From the NCBI RefSeq assembly GCF_000725345.1, contig NZ_CP008852.1:1765693-1829692 (forward strand): a DNA stretch of 64,000 nt. Reading direction: 5' to 3'. The notes under the pieces are model-generated. The model saw only the letters and a program-made list of their open reading frames with translations. It had not been told where the DNA came from and ran no database searches. The DNA comes from Pelosinus sp. UFO1 (GTDB taxonomy: Bacteria > Bacillota > Negativicutes > DSM-13327). Below, piece after piece: positions 8,818-18,376 of this stretch (position 1 is the first letter of the stretch; every line of letters begins with the position of its first letter). The position numbers and the translations under genes are program-made.

Positions 8818-9678
8818 TTGAAACGATATTTAGCGATATGGGCCATGCTGTTGGTAATTACTTTCTCTGTCACTCCTACTCAAGCTTGTACATTATGGGC
8901 TGCAAATGGGAATGCAGTTGAGGGTGGAGGAAGCCTTATAGTAAAAAATCGCGATTGGTTACCTGACCATCAACAAGATGTACAACTTATTTCACCCGCA
9001 GATGGCTATAGGTATTTGGGACTTTTTGCAATGGATGGAGCTCATAAAGGCCTGAAGGCCGGAATTAATGAGAAAGGGCTTGTGGTAGTAAGTGCCACTG
9101 CAGGAAGTATATCAGTTAAAGAACGAAAAGGCATGGCATATACCCATGGGCTTTCTGCGAGATTGCTAAAAGAGTGTAATAGTGTCGAAGAAGCTATATC
9201 TAAAACTGATTTATTTGTGGGGCCACAGATTTTAATGATCGCTGATAAGGAAAAAATTGCGACAATAGAAATTGGGCCTGAGGGTAATTTTTCTGTTATG
9301 GTGAAGGAAAATGGGGCTATCTTTCATACCAATCATTATGTAGCTGAATCTATGCTAGAATTTAACCATATTTCTGGTACAAGTAGTCAGAAAAGATATA
9401 GTCGCATTGGAGAATTGCTAAATAATATTTCGGAGAAGGTTGATCTCGATACCTTTATAGCTCTCAGTAAAGATCAAAATGATGGACCGGATAATAGTAT
9501 TTTTCGTACAGGAAGCACACCAAATAAAACTCGGACAATGGCTGTTTGGGCAGTAGCAATACCACAAAATAACTCTCCGGAATTATATATTAGAATTCTA
9601 AATCCTAATGAAAGTGAGCAAGTTTTAAGAATAAATCCTGAGGATGTTTTTAATGGGAAGTTGTTTTTAAACAAATAA
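8818..9678 (+). CDS. Exported Ntn hydrolase (choloylglycine hydrolase / acyltransferase-like)
   Basis: 286 residues beginning at TTG with GGAGGG upstream. A classic signal peptide (KRYLAIWAMLLVITFSVTPTQA) ends immediately before CTLWAANG. Cleavage would expose Cys24 as the N-terminal nucleophile. Downstream features fit the linear-amide C-N hydrolase / isopenicillin-acyltransferase-like superfamily: KNRDWLPDHQ, GINEKGLVV, HTNHYV and RTMAVW near the C-terminus. A periplasmic or extracellular amidase or acyltransferase role is inferred. The substrate is unknown. Confidence 0.75.
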   Translation: MKRYLAIWAMLLVITFSVTPTQACTLWAANGNAVEGGGSLIVKNRDWLPDHQQDVQLISPADGYRYLGLFAMDGAHKGLKAGINEKGLVVVSATAGSISVKERKGMAYTHGLSARLLKECNSVEEAISKTDLFVGPQILMIADKEKIATIEIGPEGNFSVMVKENGAIFHTNHYVAESMLEFNHISGTSSQKRYSRIGELLNNISEKVDLDTFIALSKDQNDGPDNSIFRTGSTPNKTRTMAVWAVAIPQNNSPELYIRILNPNESEQVLRINPEDVFNGKLFLNK

Positions 9679-9696
9679 ATAAAAATATCATGTTTT

Positions 9697-9738
9697 CCAG
9701 AAGTACTATTTGTTATTAAACAGATAGTACTTTTCTGG
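9697..9738 (+). terminator. Hairpin after Ntn hydrolase gene
   Basis: A long imperfect stem-loop (CCAGAAGTACTAT with ATAGTACTTTTCTGG) lies between the hydrolase and the phosphoesterase. It lacks a strong T-tail, so it may be a terminator or an mRNA-stability element. Confidence 0.5.
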
Positions 9739-9791
9739 GCGCGCTGAGCATAGAGGCTTATTTTTCAGTATAAGTTAAGGAGATGGTAACA

Positions 9792-10814
9792 TTGAATAGA
9801 CGAGATTTTTTAAAACATCTCGTAATAGGTGGAGGGGCTGTGTATTTTTACGGAAAATTTGTATGCCCACAGATATTAACGGCTATGCCTCTCTTGGCTA
9901 GAACTGGGGAAAATGCTACTGAATCGGTGGGCTATCATCGCATTGTTGTACTGGGTGATCCACATTTGCCCTCACGTATACGGGAGCATCCGAATGTTGC
10001 AACGCAACAAAGGATTATGAATGTCAAGAATGCAGTGATAGACGATATTAATGCCTGGGAAGATGTGGATCAGATTAATGTTGTAGGTGATATCGTAGCC
10101 CAATTTGCAAACGACGAAGAATATGCTTATTGCAAAACCTACTTTGACCAATTTGAGAAACCTGTGCACTTTATAACTGGAAATCATGATTATATATATA
10201 ACAATTCCTTTTCGCCCGACATGCATTTTGTCAGTGCGGACGCTAATGTCCGACAGCAAAGTCTTGAGCGCTTCAAAGAAACATGGGGGTTGTCGGAAGT
10301 ATTCTATACGCAAAAACGCGGGAAGTATCTATTAGTTTATTTATCGGTGGATTCCCTTGAATCATCGAACCTGACCGAGATGTCTAAACGTGAGTTAGAT
10401 TGGTTGCGGGAAACATTGAATATGAATCAGGCCACTCCTACCATAATTTTTTTCCATGGTCCACTTAAAGGAACATTATCTAGCACTACTAACAAACATG
10501 CAAATACCCCTAGGTTTATTGCTCAGCCTGAGGAGGAAATTCGCAATATTATCAATAACAACGACCAAATTTTGCTTTGGGTTTCTGGACATACTCACAC
10601 TCCTGCTACAGACCCATCCTTTGCATCGGATATTAATCTTTACGAAGGACGGGTCACTAACATACACAACTCAGATATGGACAGAGTGAATGTTTGGACC
10701 AACTCACTCTATCTGTATTCTGATAAAATTGTGGTAAGGACGTTCGATCACGGAAGGAAAATTTGGATGGACAATCTGGAACGAACATTTTTTGTTCCGA
10801 ATCTATCAAAGTAA
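9792..10814 (+). CDS. Tat-exported calcineurin-like metallophosphoesterase
   Basis: About 340 residues. The N-terminus NRRDFLKHLVIGGGAVYF is a twin-arginine signal, implying export of a folded, metal-loaded enzyme. Metallophosphoesterase motifs follow in order: VLGDPHL, VVGDIVAQF, ITGNHDY, FFHGPL and WVSGHTHTP. The TTG at 9792 is preferred because AAGGAG lies about 10 bases upstream; the in-frame ATG at 9783 is only one base from that site. Phosphodiesterase or phosphatase substrate unknown. Confidence 0.88.
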   Translation: MNRRDFLKHLVIGGGAVYFYGKFVCPQILTAMPLLARTGENATESVGYHRIVVLGDPHLPSRIREHPNVATQQRIMNVKNAVIDDINAWEDVDQINVVGDIVAQFANDEEYAYCKTYFDQFEKPVHFITGNHDYIYNNSFSPDMHFVSADANVRQQSLERFKETWGLSEVFYTQKRGKYLLVYLSVDSLESSNLTEMSKRELDWLRETLNMNQATPTIIFFHGPLKGTLSSTTNKHANTPRFIAQPEEEIRNIINNNDQILLWVSGHTHTPATDPSFASDINLYEGRVTNIHNSDMDRVNVWTNSLYLYSDKIVVRTFDHGRKIWMDNLERTFFVPNLSK

Positions 10815-10985
10815 AATGGCCTGAAGGTCTATTGCTGTAGGGTGGAGTGGTTGGGGCTATGGCCATTGTAATTCATTAGCTTGCTATCTTCTCATTATTT
10901 ATGGCACAATATAATCATATTAAAAATAAATTTTGCGATGAAGAGTATAATCCCAGTTGAATTCCGTTTTTGAAGGGAGCAAGGT

Positions 10986-11867
10986 ATGGATTTAAAGAAA
11001 ATGGAATATTTTGAGAGCGTAAGTAGGCTCAAGAATTTTACTAAAGCAGCAGAGGAACTTCATGTTGCACAGCCATCGATTACTGTATCCATACTCAAAC
11101 TTGAAGAAGAACTAGGTGTTTGTCTGTTGCATAGAGATCAGCGCTCTGTCAACCTTACAAAGGAAGGCGAAATTTTTTTAGAACGAGTGAAAAAGATATT
11201 AAATGATGTACAAAACACTGTGAGTGAGATGTATGATCTTGGTTCTAAAGCGAATCGGGAACTTAGGTTAGCAATCCCTACTGCCCTCGGGTCGTGGATG
11301 TTTCCAATTATATTTACAGAGTATGCTTCGCGATATCCTCATGTTATTCTCAATATTCATGAACTTGGAGTACAGAACATTATTGATAGAGTTTCTGATG
11401 AAACCATTGAATTAGGTTTAATTGTATTGTCTGATCCATCCCCGTCCTATATGACTCTTCCTTTTTACCATGGTGAACTTCTTGTTGTGTTTCCCATAGA
11501 CCATCCTTTGAGCCGTTATGAAACAGTACCCTTTGAAATATTGAAAAATGAAAAGTTTATTCTGTGTGCTCGCGGTAGTTATATAAAGAAGAGAATAATG
11601 GAGGAATGTGAAAAATGTGGCTTTGCCCCCGATATATTATTTACTCCATTACAAGTTGTAACTGCATTTAATATGGTTGCGAGCGGGGCGGGAATAACAT
11701 TTGTTCTTGACGATACAATCGCTATAATTAAAAATAATCCTCACATAGCAATCAGACCTTTGGCAGAGCCGATACAATTTCAGACAGGTTTTATTTGGGC
11801 TAAAGACAAATATTTATCGGCGTTAGCACTTGATTTTATTAAGTTTATGCAGAAATTTAAATCGTAA
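10986..11867 (+). CDS. LysR-family transcriptional regulator
   Basis: 293 residues. An N-terminal winged helix (MEYFESVSRLKNFTKAAEELHVAQPSITVSILKLEEELG) is followed by a substrate-binding effector domain (residues about 90-290). GAAGGGAG precedes the ATG. Its own terminator follows (11876-11913). It sits immediately upstream, on the same strand, of the hydrolase/DcuC/M20/porin cluster and is the obvious candidate regulator (inference from position). Confidence 0.93.
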   Translation: MDLKKMEYFESVSRLKNFTKAAEELHVAQPSITVSILKLEEELGVCLLHRDQRSVNLTKEGEIFLERVKKILNDVQNTVSEMYDLGSKANRELRLAIPTALGSWMFPIIFTEYASRYPHVILNIHELGVQNIIDRVSDETIELGLIVLSDPSPSYMTLPFYHGELLVVFPIDHPLSRYETVPFEILKNEKFILCARGSYIKKRIMEECEKCGFAPDILFTPLQVVTAFNMVASGAGITFVLDDTIAIIKNNPHIAIRPLAEPIQFQTGFIWAKDKYLSALALDFIKFMQKFKS

Positions 11868-11875
11868 ATGTTGAA

Positions 11876-11913
11876 ATGAGTTGATGAGATATATTTCTCA
11901 CCAACTCATTTTT
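11876..11913 (+). terminator. Terminator of LysR gene
   Basis: Hairpin ATGAGTTG/CAACTCAT extended by TGAGA/TCTCA, followed by five T. Confidence 0.8.
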
Positions 11914-12245
11914 GCGTAATCGGAAAGTATACACTTTCTTGTTTCCAAAGCAGGCCTGTGACGCTTCAATGAACGATGTAATGATTTTTTACAATGCGCT
12001 AGCGATATCTTTTTGCCCTGAAGACTTGGTATAAGCCAAGTCTTTTCTTATAGCTACAGAGAGTTATACAGTGAAACTATCGCATGATAGAAAGGAAGTA
12101 TTTCACAAAATATTCGTAAGATTGTAACATGAGGATATAGTTTTTGTGGCAACTGAGACTAAGTCGAGAATCTGATGTGGTTGAGACAATTATCAGGGGA
12201 TTAACCTCAGAGGAAAAATAATGATTAAATAGTGGAGGAAAAATA
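11914..12245 (+). other. Gene-free stretch with a second terminator hairpin
   Basis: 332 bases without a complete gene. A strong 9-bp hairpin (12021-12029 with 12036-12044, then TTCTT) looks like another terminator. It sits at the end of a short open stretch (about 11911-12034) with no start codon context that could be the tail of a lost gene. The last 20 bases hold the GTGGAGG ribosome site of the next gene. Confidence 0.5.
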
Positions 12246-13580
12246 ATGGCGTCGACCCTCATTCCCGGAGCCCATAATGTAGAAGTGAAAATATATGATG
12301 ACTTAACGACTAATAATCCTATTATTGCCAAAGAAGCAGTTGTAGGTGTTGATAATATTGAGGTTCATGATTGGACTTCTAAAGGTAAAGCTTTCAAACC
12401 AGAATGGTTAATCCCTAAGGCGAGTGTTCCAGGTATGGAGATATCAGGCATGTTTGATGATTCTAAGTTTGTCATTCGCATTCCTGATAAATGGAATAGT
12501 AAACTAGTTGTTAGTGCAGCTGGTGGAGCGGCTAGTGAGCGATCGATGGATGTGCTTCTTAGCGATTATGTACTTACAAAATTAGATGATGAGAAGGCCT
12601 CGTATGCTTATGCTAGTACTGATAAAGGGACTAGGGGCGAAATTATTCCGGCAGCAGATGGAAAGCTGTATTCAGAGAAACGGGCAAATACTGCTTTTCT
12701 GCACTCTAAAGATAATCTAGCAGCATGGCATGTTCGGATGAGGCAGTTAACAATAGCAGCAAGGGAATTATTATTGAGTCTTAAAGGTAAGCTTCCTATT
12801 CGAACCTATATATCAGCAGGATCAAATGGTGGCTATGTTACGCGATATGCAATTGAACATGATGGAGATTTATATGATGGCGGGTTAGATTGGAAGGGTG
12901 TTTTATGGACAGTTGATATAAACAACATCACGGTTAAAGTTGATCAAATGCGCCATTGGAAGATACTACAGGACCCGAATGCTAGCCAAGAGACTAAAGA
13001 TGTTGCCCGTGAAAAATACGGTTTTCCACCAGAAACTGACTTTCTTATGGAATACTATGAAAAAAATAAAAAACTTCCTCCCGATTCCTTGCGTATGAAA
13101 TTTGACCCTACCTACTTACATCGAGATTGGTGGGAATATAATGACCATCCGGAAGATTATGATGATTATAATTGGCAAGAACGTCCGAAAGAAGTAAAAC
13201 AAGCCGTCGCTCAGATTTCCCTTACAGGCAATATACAAAAACCCTTACTTTCACTGGCAGGTACTTGGGATGTACAGATTCATCCATTTTATCACGCGAT
13301 TGGCTACCAAAACTTAATTCGTGAAAAAGGTAAAGGGGATAGGCATCGATTATATTTGATCGAACATGGCAATCATTTAGACGGACTTGTAGGAAATCCA
13401 AAAGTTGATAGTAATAATCAACTGCAAGCCATGCTCCCCTATTTCCATCAAGCATTTGACATCCTAGTGGATTGGGTGGAAAAAGGGAACCCACCACCTG
13501 CCAGTAAGACAATAGGTATGCCTTCAACTAGAAGTAAAGCTGTCAGTATAATCACTGGAGAGGATATTGAAAAATACTAA
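12246..13580 (+). CDS. Alpha/beta hydrolase with GSNGG nucleophile motif
   Basis: 444 residues. The region around residue 195 (YISAGSNGGYVTRYAIEH) is a nucleophile elbow with Ser in GxSxGG. LLSLAGTWDVQIHP and LYLIEHGNHLDGL near the C-terminus look like the acid and His positions. The overall style resembles tannase/feruloyl-esterase-like or oligomer hydrolases, but no family is certain. No signal peptide is visible. GTGGAGGAAAAATA precedes the ATG. It heads a run of same-strand genes (DcuC carrier, M20 peptidase, membrane hydrolase) separated by 20-45 bases, suggesting one catabolic transcript. Confidence 0.7.
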   Translation: MASTLIPGAHNVEVKIYDDLTTNNPIIAKEAVVGVDNIEVHDWTSKGKAFKPEWLIPKASVPGMEISGMFDDSKFVIRIPDKWNSKLVVSAAGGAASERSMDVLLSDYVLTKLDDEKASYAYASTDKGTRGEIIPAADGKLYSEKRANTAFLHSKDNLAAWHVRMRQLTIAARELLLSLKGKLPIRTYISAGSNGGYVTRYAIEHDGDLYDGGLDWKGVLWTVDINNITVKVDQMRHWKILQDPNASQETKDVAREKYGFPPETDFLMEYYEKNKKLPPDSLRMKFDPTYLHRDWWEYNDHPEDYDDYNWQERPKEVKQAVAQISLTGNIQKPLLSLAGTWDVQIHPFYHAIGYQNLIREKGKGDRHRLYLIEHGNHLDGLVGNPKVDSNNQLQAMLPYFHQAFDILVDWVEKGNPPPASKTIGMPSTRSKAVSIITGEDIEKY

Positions 13581-13601
13581 ATATAATGGGGGGATGTTTT
13601 G

Positions 13602-14963
13602 ATGTTAGGAGTTCTAATTGCCGCTGTTGTTACAGTATGGGTAGGATATCTTTTGTTTAAGGAATATAAGGCCCAGACCGTAATTTTTGTGGCTGGCATT
13701 ATTCTGTTGGCATGTGCCATTTTGATGGGAAAGCCGATCATAGCTGTTAAACAGAGTATGGGCTTTGCCTGGCTTGATATTTTCAAGGTCGTAGAAGATT
13801 TGCTGAGCAATCGAGTCGCTGGCCTCGGTTTAATGATTATGTCTGTTGCCGGCTTTGTTCGTTATATGGATCATATCGGCGCAAGTAAAGCATTCGTGCA
13901 TCTTGGGGTTAAACCGCTGAATTTCTTCCATTCCCCTTATGTAGTGCTGGCCTTAGCTTTTATCGTCGGTCAAATGATGAAAATAGCCATCATTAGTGCT
14001 GCTGGCCTGGGTTTATTGCTGATGGCCACTATGTTTCCCATTCTGATTGGCTTGGGAGTGAGTCGGTTGAGCGCTGCTGCTGTTATTGTCACAAGTAGCT
14101 GTGTAGATCTCGGGCCTGCTTCGGCTACATCTCAATTAGTAGCTAAAAACGCTGGCATCGATGTTGTGACTTATGTAGCCCAGTACCAGATTATAATTGC
14201 AATTCCAGTCATTCTAACTGTTGCCATCTTACATTATTTTGTACAACAGTGGTTTGATAAAAAAACTGGTCATATCGCAGTGCGTTCTGAGATTGTTGCA
14301 ACAAAAGCTGAAGGAGAACAAACTCCACCGTTATTATATGCTTTTCTACCCTTGCTTCCCATTGTACTCATTTTCATTTTTAGCCCAGTTTTGGGGTCTA
14401 AAATTAGAATGAGCGTTATCGCAGCCATGCTCATTGGTCTGTTCGTCAGCATGGTTTTGGAGTATATCCGATGTAGAGATTATAAGAAAGTTGCGCAAAG
14501 TATCCAAAAATTCTTTGACGGCATGGGGGCATCTTTTGCGTCTGTCGTATCACTGGTTATTGCCGCTGAAACCTTTGCTGCTGGACTGACAGCAGTTGGT
14601 GCTATTGATACTATTATCAAATCAACACAAACAGCTGGATTTGGTGATCATGCCATGATCCTTGTCATGCAAAGTGTTGTTGCGGGGGCAGCCGTTGTCA
14701 CAGGATCGGGTGACGCCTCAATCTTTTCTTTCGCGGCACTGGCTCCGACGATGGCCAAGCAAATGGGTATTGATCCTGTACATATGTTATTACCCATGCA
14801 ATTTGCGGCAACCGCAGCCCGTAGTATATCACCGGTTTCAGCTGTTTGTATTGCCGTTGCTGGTCTAGCTATGGTTTCTCCTATGGACGTTGCTAAACGG
14901 ACAGCCATTCCTATGGTTGGTGCTTTAATTGTAACAACGATTGCAAATTTCTTTCTATTTTAA
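13602..14963 (+). CDS. DcuC-type C4-dicarboxylate carrier
   Basis: 453 residues, 11-13 hydrophobic segments. The N-terminus (LIAAVVTVWVGYLLFKEY, then GIILLACAILMG) and the SPVSAVCIAVAGLA region match the anaerobic C4-dicarboxylate uptake/efflux DcuC family. GGGGGGATG lies before the ATG at 13602. Located 22 bases after the hydrolase gene and 45 before the M20 peptidase, it probably imports or exchanges an acid connected with their substrates. A substrate other than C4-dicarboxylate is possible. Confidence 0.78.
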   Translation: MLGVLIAAVVTVWVGYLLFKEYKAQTVIFVAGIILLACAILMGKPIIAVKQSMGFAWLDIFKVVEDLLSNRVAGLGLMIMSVAGFVRYMDHIGASKAFVHLGVKPLNFFHSPYVVLALAFIVGQMMKIAIISAAGLGLLLMATMFPILIGLGVSRLSAAAVIVTSSCVDLGPASATSQLVAKNAGIDVVTYVAQYQIIIAIPVILTVAILHYFVQQWFDKKTGHIAVRSEIVATKAEGEQTPPLLYAFLPLLPIVLIFIFSPVLGSKIRMSVIAAMLIGLFVSMVLEYIRCRDYKKVAQSIQKFFDGMGASFASVVSLVIAAETFAAGLTAVGAIDTIIKSTQTAGFGDHAMILVMQSVVAGAAVVTGSGDASIFSFAALAPTMAKQMGIDPVHMLLPMQFAATAARSISPVSAVCIAVAGLAMVSPMDVAKRTAIPMVGALIVTTIANFFLF

Positions 14964-15008
14964 TCATCTTTGACGAATTCACCAAAAAAATATTTTTAGG
15001 AGTGGACT

Positions 15009-16145
15009 ATGAATAACGCAGTTTTTGATCTTGCAGCTTACTTGAAAGATTTGGAATATCTCATTAATATTGACAGTGGTTCTAATTATCCAGAAGGAAC
15101 GGCACAGGTAGCTCAATTTTTTCACCAAAAATTTTCTGCTATGGGGTGGCAGGTTAGATCTCACAATTTTGATTCTTCAATTGGCCCCTGTCTAGAAATT
15201 GTTAATACAGACCAAGGACAGTATGATGTCTTATTAATGGGACATATGGATACTGTCTTTAAAATTGGCACTGTAGCAGAAAGACCCTTTATGGTGAAAG
15301 AGGATAAAGCCTTTGGCCCTGGAGTTAATGATATGAAAGCGGGTTTGCTCTCGATCTATTACGCCCTCAGCTCTCTTCAACATGAAGGCAAACTAAACCA
15401 GACATCAATCTGTATTGCTTTTAATAGCGATGAAGAAATAAGTTCAATGTTTTCTCGTACTTGGCTTGAGGAACTTTCGGAAAAAAGTCGATATGCTCTT
15501 GTTCTAGAAGCCGCCAGGGCCAATGGAAATCTGGTGAATCAGCGCAAGGGGGTTGGACGATATAAAATTGAGGTTTTTGGGGTGGCTGCTCATTCGGGTG
15601 TTGATCCTGAAAAAGGTTGTAGTGCCATTCAAGAACTAGCCCACTGGATACTTGCTCTGCATAATAAGACGAATTATCAGACTGGGACTACAGTGAATGT
15701 TGGCGTTATTTCTGGCGGAACTGCAGTGAATGTGGTTGCAGACCAGGCAAAGGCTGAAGTTGATTTAAGATTCTATAATGTTGCCGAAGTAGAAGCGATT
15801 GAAAATATAATGAAAGATTTGGTTGCTCATCCCAGAACGTCAGGGGTTATAGCCAAAGTAACTGGCGGTGTGACTCGCCCGCCGATGAATCCTACAGAGA
15901 AAACCTTGCAGCTTTGCAGCGTAGTAGAGCAAATCGGTTGTGAATTAGGAATTGAGATTGGCTGGACTGCTACTGGTGGCGGGTCGGATGGCAGTTTTGC
16001 TGCTAACCTGGGTATTCCCACAATTGATGGTTTAGGTCCAGTAGGTGGCGGCTCCCATGGAGCCAATGAATACATATTGATTCACTCGATTGAGCCGCGT
16101 TTTCATTTATTGCGTCGGATTATTCAGGATATAGCGGAGAATTAG
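15009..16145 (+). CDS. M20-family metallopeptidase (carboxypeptidase G2-like)
   Basis: 378 residues. Zinc-site motifs are LLMGHMDTVF (His, Asp), GPGVNDMKAG (bridging Asp), FNSDEEISS (Glu pair), then GVAAHSGVDPEKG in the dimerisation lid and GGGSHGANEY near the C-terminus (final His). Members cleave amide bonds in glutamyl or aminoacyl conjugates. Third gene of the 12.2-18.1 kb set. Start supported by AGGAGTGG upstream. Confidence 0.87.
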   Translation: MNNAVFDLAAYLKDLEYLINIDSGSNYPEGTAQVAQFFHQKFSAMGWQVRSHNFDSSIGPCLEIVNTDQGQYDVLLMGHMDTVFKIGTVAERPFMVKEDKAFGPGVNDMKAGLLSIYYALSSLQHEGKLNQTSICIAFNSDEEISSMFSRTWLEELSEKSRYALVLEAARANGNLVNQRKGVGRYKIEVFGVAAHSGVDPEKGCSAIQELAHWILALHNKTNYQTGTTVNVGVISGGTAVNVVADQAKAEVDLRFYNVAEVEAIENIMKDLVAHPRTSGVIAKVTGGVTRPPMNPTEKTLQLCSVVEQIGCELGIEIGWTATGGGSDGSFAANLGIPTIDGLGPVGGGSHGANEYILIHSIEPRFHLLRRIIQDIAEN

Positions 16146-16182
16146 GAGAGGTAAGAGGCAAAAAGCAAACTGGAGGTTTAGT

Positions 16183-18132
16183 ATGGACGATAAAAAAATT
16201 AAAGAAGAAAAACCAAAGAGTAGCAGAAAGAATTGGACAATGATTTTACTGGGTATTTCATTGGCACTTATTCTCATTGGTAATATTGGTGCTTATATTG
16301 TTCAAACGGATGGCGGAAAGATCGATGTGATCGGCCTTAAAATTCCGACGGAAAACGGTCAGTGGCTTACGGCAGATCTGTTTAAGCCCCAAAGTGCTAC
16401 CGCAGAAAATCCGGTACCGATGGTTGTGGTGTGCCCAGGATTTGAAAGAAGCAAAGAAACACTAAGTAGTTATTCCCTTGAACTTGCCCGAAGGGGAATA
16501 GCCGTTATGACGATTGATCCCTATAACCAGGGTGCTTCAAGTTCAACGGTGCAAAAACAGTCCGCCTCATTAGAAGGATACGGCACCGTTCCAATGGTGG
16601 AATACATTTATGATACGCCTAATCTTAATTACATTGATAAAACAAGGATAGGAGCAACAGGATATTCTGCTGGCGGAAATGCAGTACTGCAGTCGGCGTC
16701 TCTTTTTGGCGCACGGCAGGCCGAGGCTCTTAGAAAAGCTAAATCTAAGGACTCTGATGGGGGACAAAACATTACACCTGCAGAACTGGCCTATGCTAAG
16801 TCGCAAAACAAAATATCATCAATTTTTGTTGGCGGGTTTGTAATGACTTTAACAGATAAAATTCTTACAACTGTTGACGCCAATGTTGGGATGGACTATG
16901 GCTTCCATGATGAGGGTGCCTACAGGAACACGAACCGCAGCGCCGATATGCATAATGCACCGGAAGCACTACGGTTGGTAAATACCATTTTCCCTAAAGA
17001 TAAAAAGATCTCCGAAGTGGAAATCGGAAATATATACGGCGACTATACCAACCGGACTATGCGAGTGGTTCACAATACCAACAACATTCATCCCCTTATG
17101 CAGTATGATTCTTCTCATATGGCCCACATGATTGATTTCTTTACTACCGTCTTTAACTTGAATCCCCTTATTCCCTCCTCAAATCAGAAGTGGATGATCA
17201 AGGAATGGTTTACCCTTTTGTCACTGATAGGCGCATTTCTATTCCTCGTTCCATTCGCTACTTTGATGCTGCGTCTTCCCGTGTTCAGCTCCTTAGTGCA
17301 TCCTATTCCTCCAGCTCTGCCAACGCCTAGCAAGAAAGGGAGAATTGTGTTCTGGATTACTTTTGTCATCTCCGCTATTTTGGCCTGTTATCTGTTTGTA
17401 CCGATGGCTCGAGCTACATTCATTCTTTTTCCGAATGCGAGCCAAGCTATGCAAACTTGGTGGTTCCCTCAGCGAATCAATAACGCCGTATTACTGTGGG
17501 CAGTAGCGAACGGCACCATCGGCCTTATTGTCTTCTTTCTTACTTACAAGTTGTTCGGTAAAAAGAATGGCATTTCCCCTGAAATGTGGGGCATCAAGAC
17601 AAATGTGAAAGAATTAGCCAAGACCCTCTGCCTGGCTCTTACCGTATTTGCGGCCTTTTATACTCTGGTTTTTGTCTCTTATGGTATTTTCCACACCGAC
17701 TTTAGATTCGATTTTGTGTCAGCTCCAGCCGCTTTTCCGAGTAAAATGTGGATCGTTGCTCTGGAATATATCCCGTTTTTCTTTATTTTCTATCTTAGCA
17801 ATTCTATCCGCGTCAACTGCGCCAGCCGTTTTGAAGGTCAGAAGGAGTGGGTCAGTATGTTGATCATGGGTTTGGGCAACTCTGTCGGCTTGATGATGAT
17901 TATGGCAATTCAGTATATATATTTAGCCTATACCGGTACCGTTTATTGGACTGATGAGTGGCTTTATATAAATCTGCTTTTTGGAATTATCCCGATGATG
18001 TTCGCTCTCCCATACTACAATCGATACTTCTTTAGGTTAACAGGCAAGGTTTATCTTGGACCAATGGTTACCTGTCTCATATTCATCATGATGATGTTGA
18101 CCAGCAATGTCTGCTATATTCCACTCCACTAG
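16183..18132 (+). CDS. Membrane-anchored alpha/beta hydrolase with polytopic C-terminal half
   Basis: 649 residues. One N-terminal transmembrane anchor (about 20-42) is followed by an extracytoplasmic alpha/beta-hydrolase domain with nucleophile elbow GATGYSAGGNAV (about residue 165) and candidate His in SSHMAHMIDFF. Seven or so transmembrane segments occupy residues 345-645. GGAGG precedes the ATG. The soluble-plus-membrane architecture suggests hydrolysis at the membrane surface, perhaps of an acyl or peptide-like substrate. Last gene of the tightly spaced cluster. Confidence 0.75.
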   Translation: MDDKKIKEEKPKSSRKNWTMILLGISLALILIGNIGAYIVQTDGGKIDVIGLKIPTENGQWLTADLFKPQSATAENPVPMVVVCPGFERSKETLSSYSLELARRGIAVMTIDPYNQGASSSTVQKQSASLEGYGTVPMVEYIYDTPNLNYIDKTRIGATGYSAGGNAVLQSASLFGARQAEALRKAKSKDSDGGQNITPAELAYAKSQNKISSIFVGGFVMTLTDKILTTVDANVGMDYGFHDEGAYRNTNRSADMHNAPEALRLVNTIFPKDKKISEVEIGNIYGDYTNRTMRVVHNTNNIHPLMQYDSSHMAHMIDFFTTVFNLNPLIPSSNQKWMIKEWFTLLSLIGAFLFLVPFATLMLRLPVFSSLVHPIPPALPTPSKKGRIVFWITFVISAILACYLFVPMARATFILFPNASQAMQTWWFPQRINNAVLLWAVANGTIGLIVFFLTYKLFGKKNGISPEMWGIKTNVKELAKTLCLALTVFAAFYTLVFVSYGIFHTDFRFDFVSAPAAFPSKMWIVALEYIPFFFIFYLSNSIRVNCASRFEGQKEWVSMLIMGLGNSVGLMMIMAIQYIYLAYTGTVYWTDEWLYINLLFGIIPMMFALPYYNRYFFRLTGKVYLGPMVTCLIFIMMMLTSNVCYIPLH

Positions 18133-18180
18133 CGTTACATATAGATTCACCCTAGATACTGTTTTTGCTCAATAATGTGA

Positions 18181-18376
18181 TCTTGCATTGGTTTTTCCAC
18201 TAGAGGAGACGCCGGGGACAAGGGAGGTCCAGTGATTTATTACCCGCTAACGCCGACTACTGGTGAAAAGATAATGTCTGTGGCAAGATGATTTTATAAG
18301 GAAACGCAGAGACTTATCAGCTCGTCGGTGCCATATGACAACCTAGTTACAAAAGTAGAATATAAGGGGGATACTC
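18181..18376 (+). pseudogene. Possible protein-coding relic ahead of porin gene
   Basis: Between the hydrolase and porin genes one frame reads as protein-like (GDAGDKGGPVIYYPLTPTTG, then SSSVPYDNLVTKVEYK) for about 65 codons, broken by a single TGA at 18289 and with no start. It has better codon texture than the flanking spacer. I do not recognise the family. It could also be chance. Confidence 0.35.

Noticed and set aside
18130-18376. GC-richer spacer before the porin as a riboswitch
   Set aside because: No match to the conserved cores of cobalamin, cyclic-di-GMP, fluoride, guanidine or THF riboswitches that I could recognise; it reads better as a coding relic.
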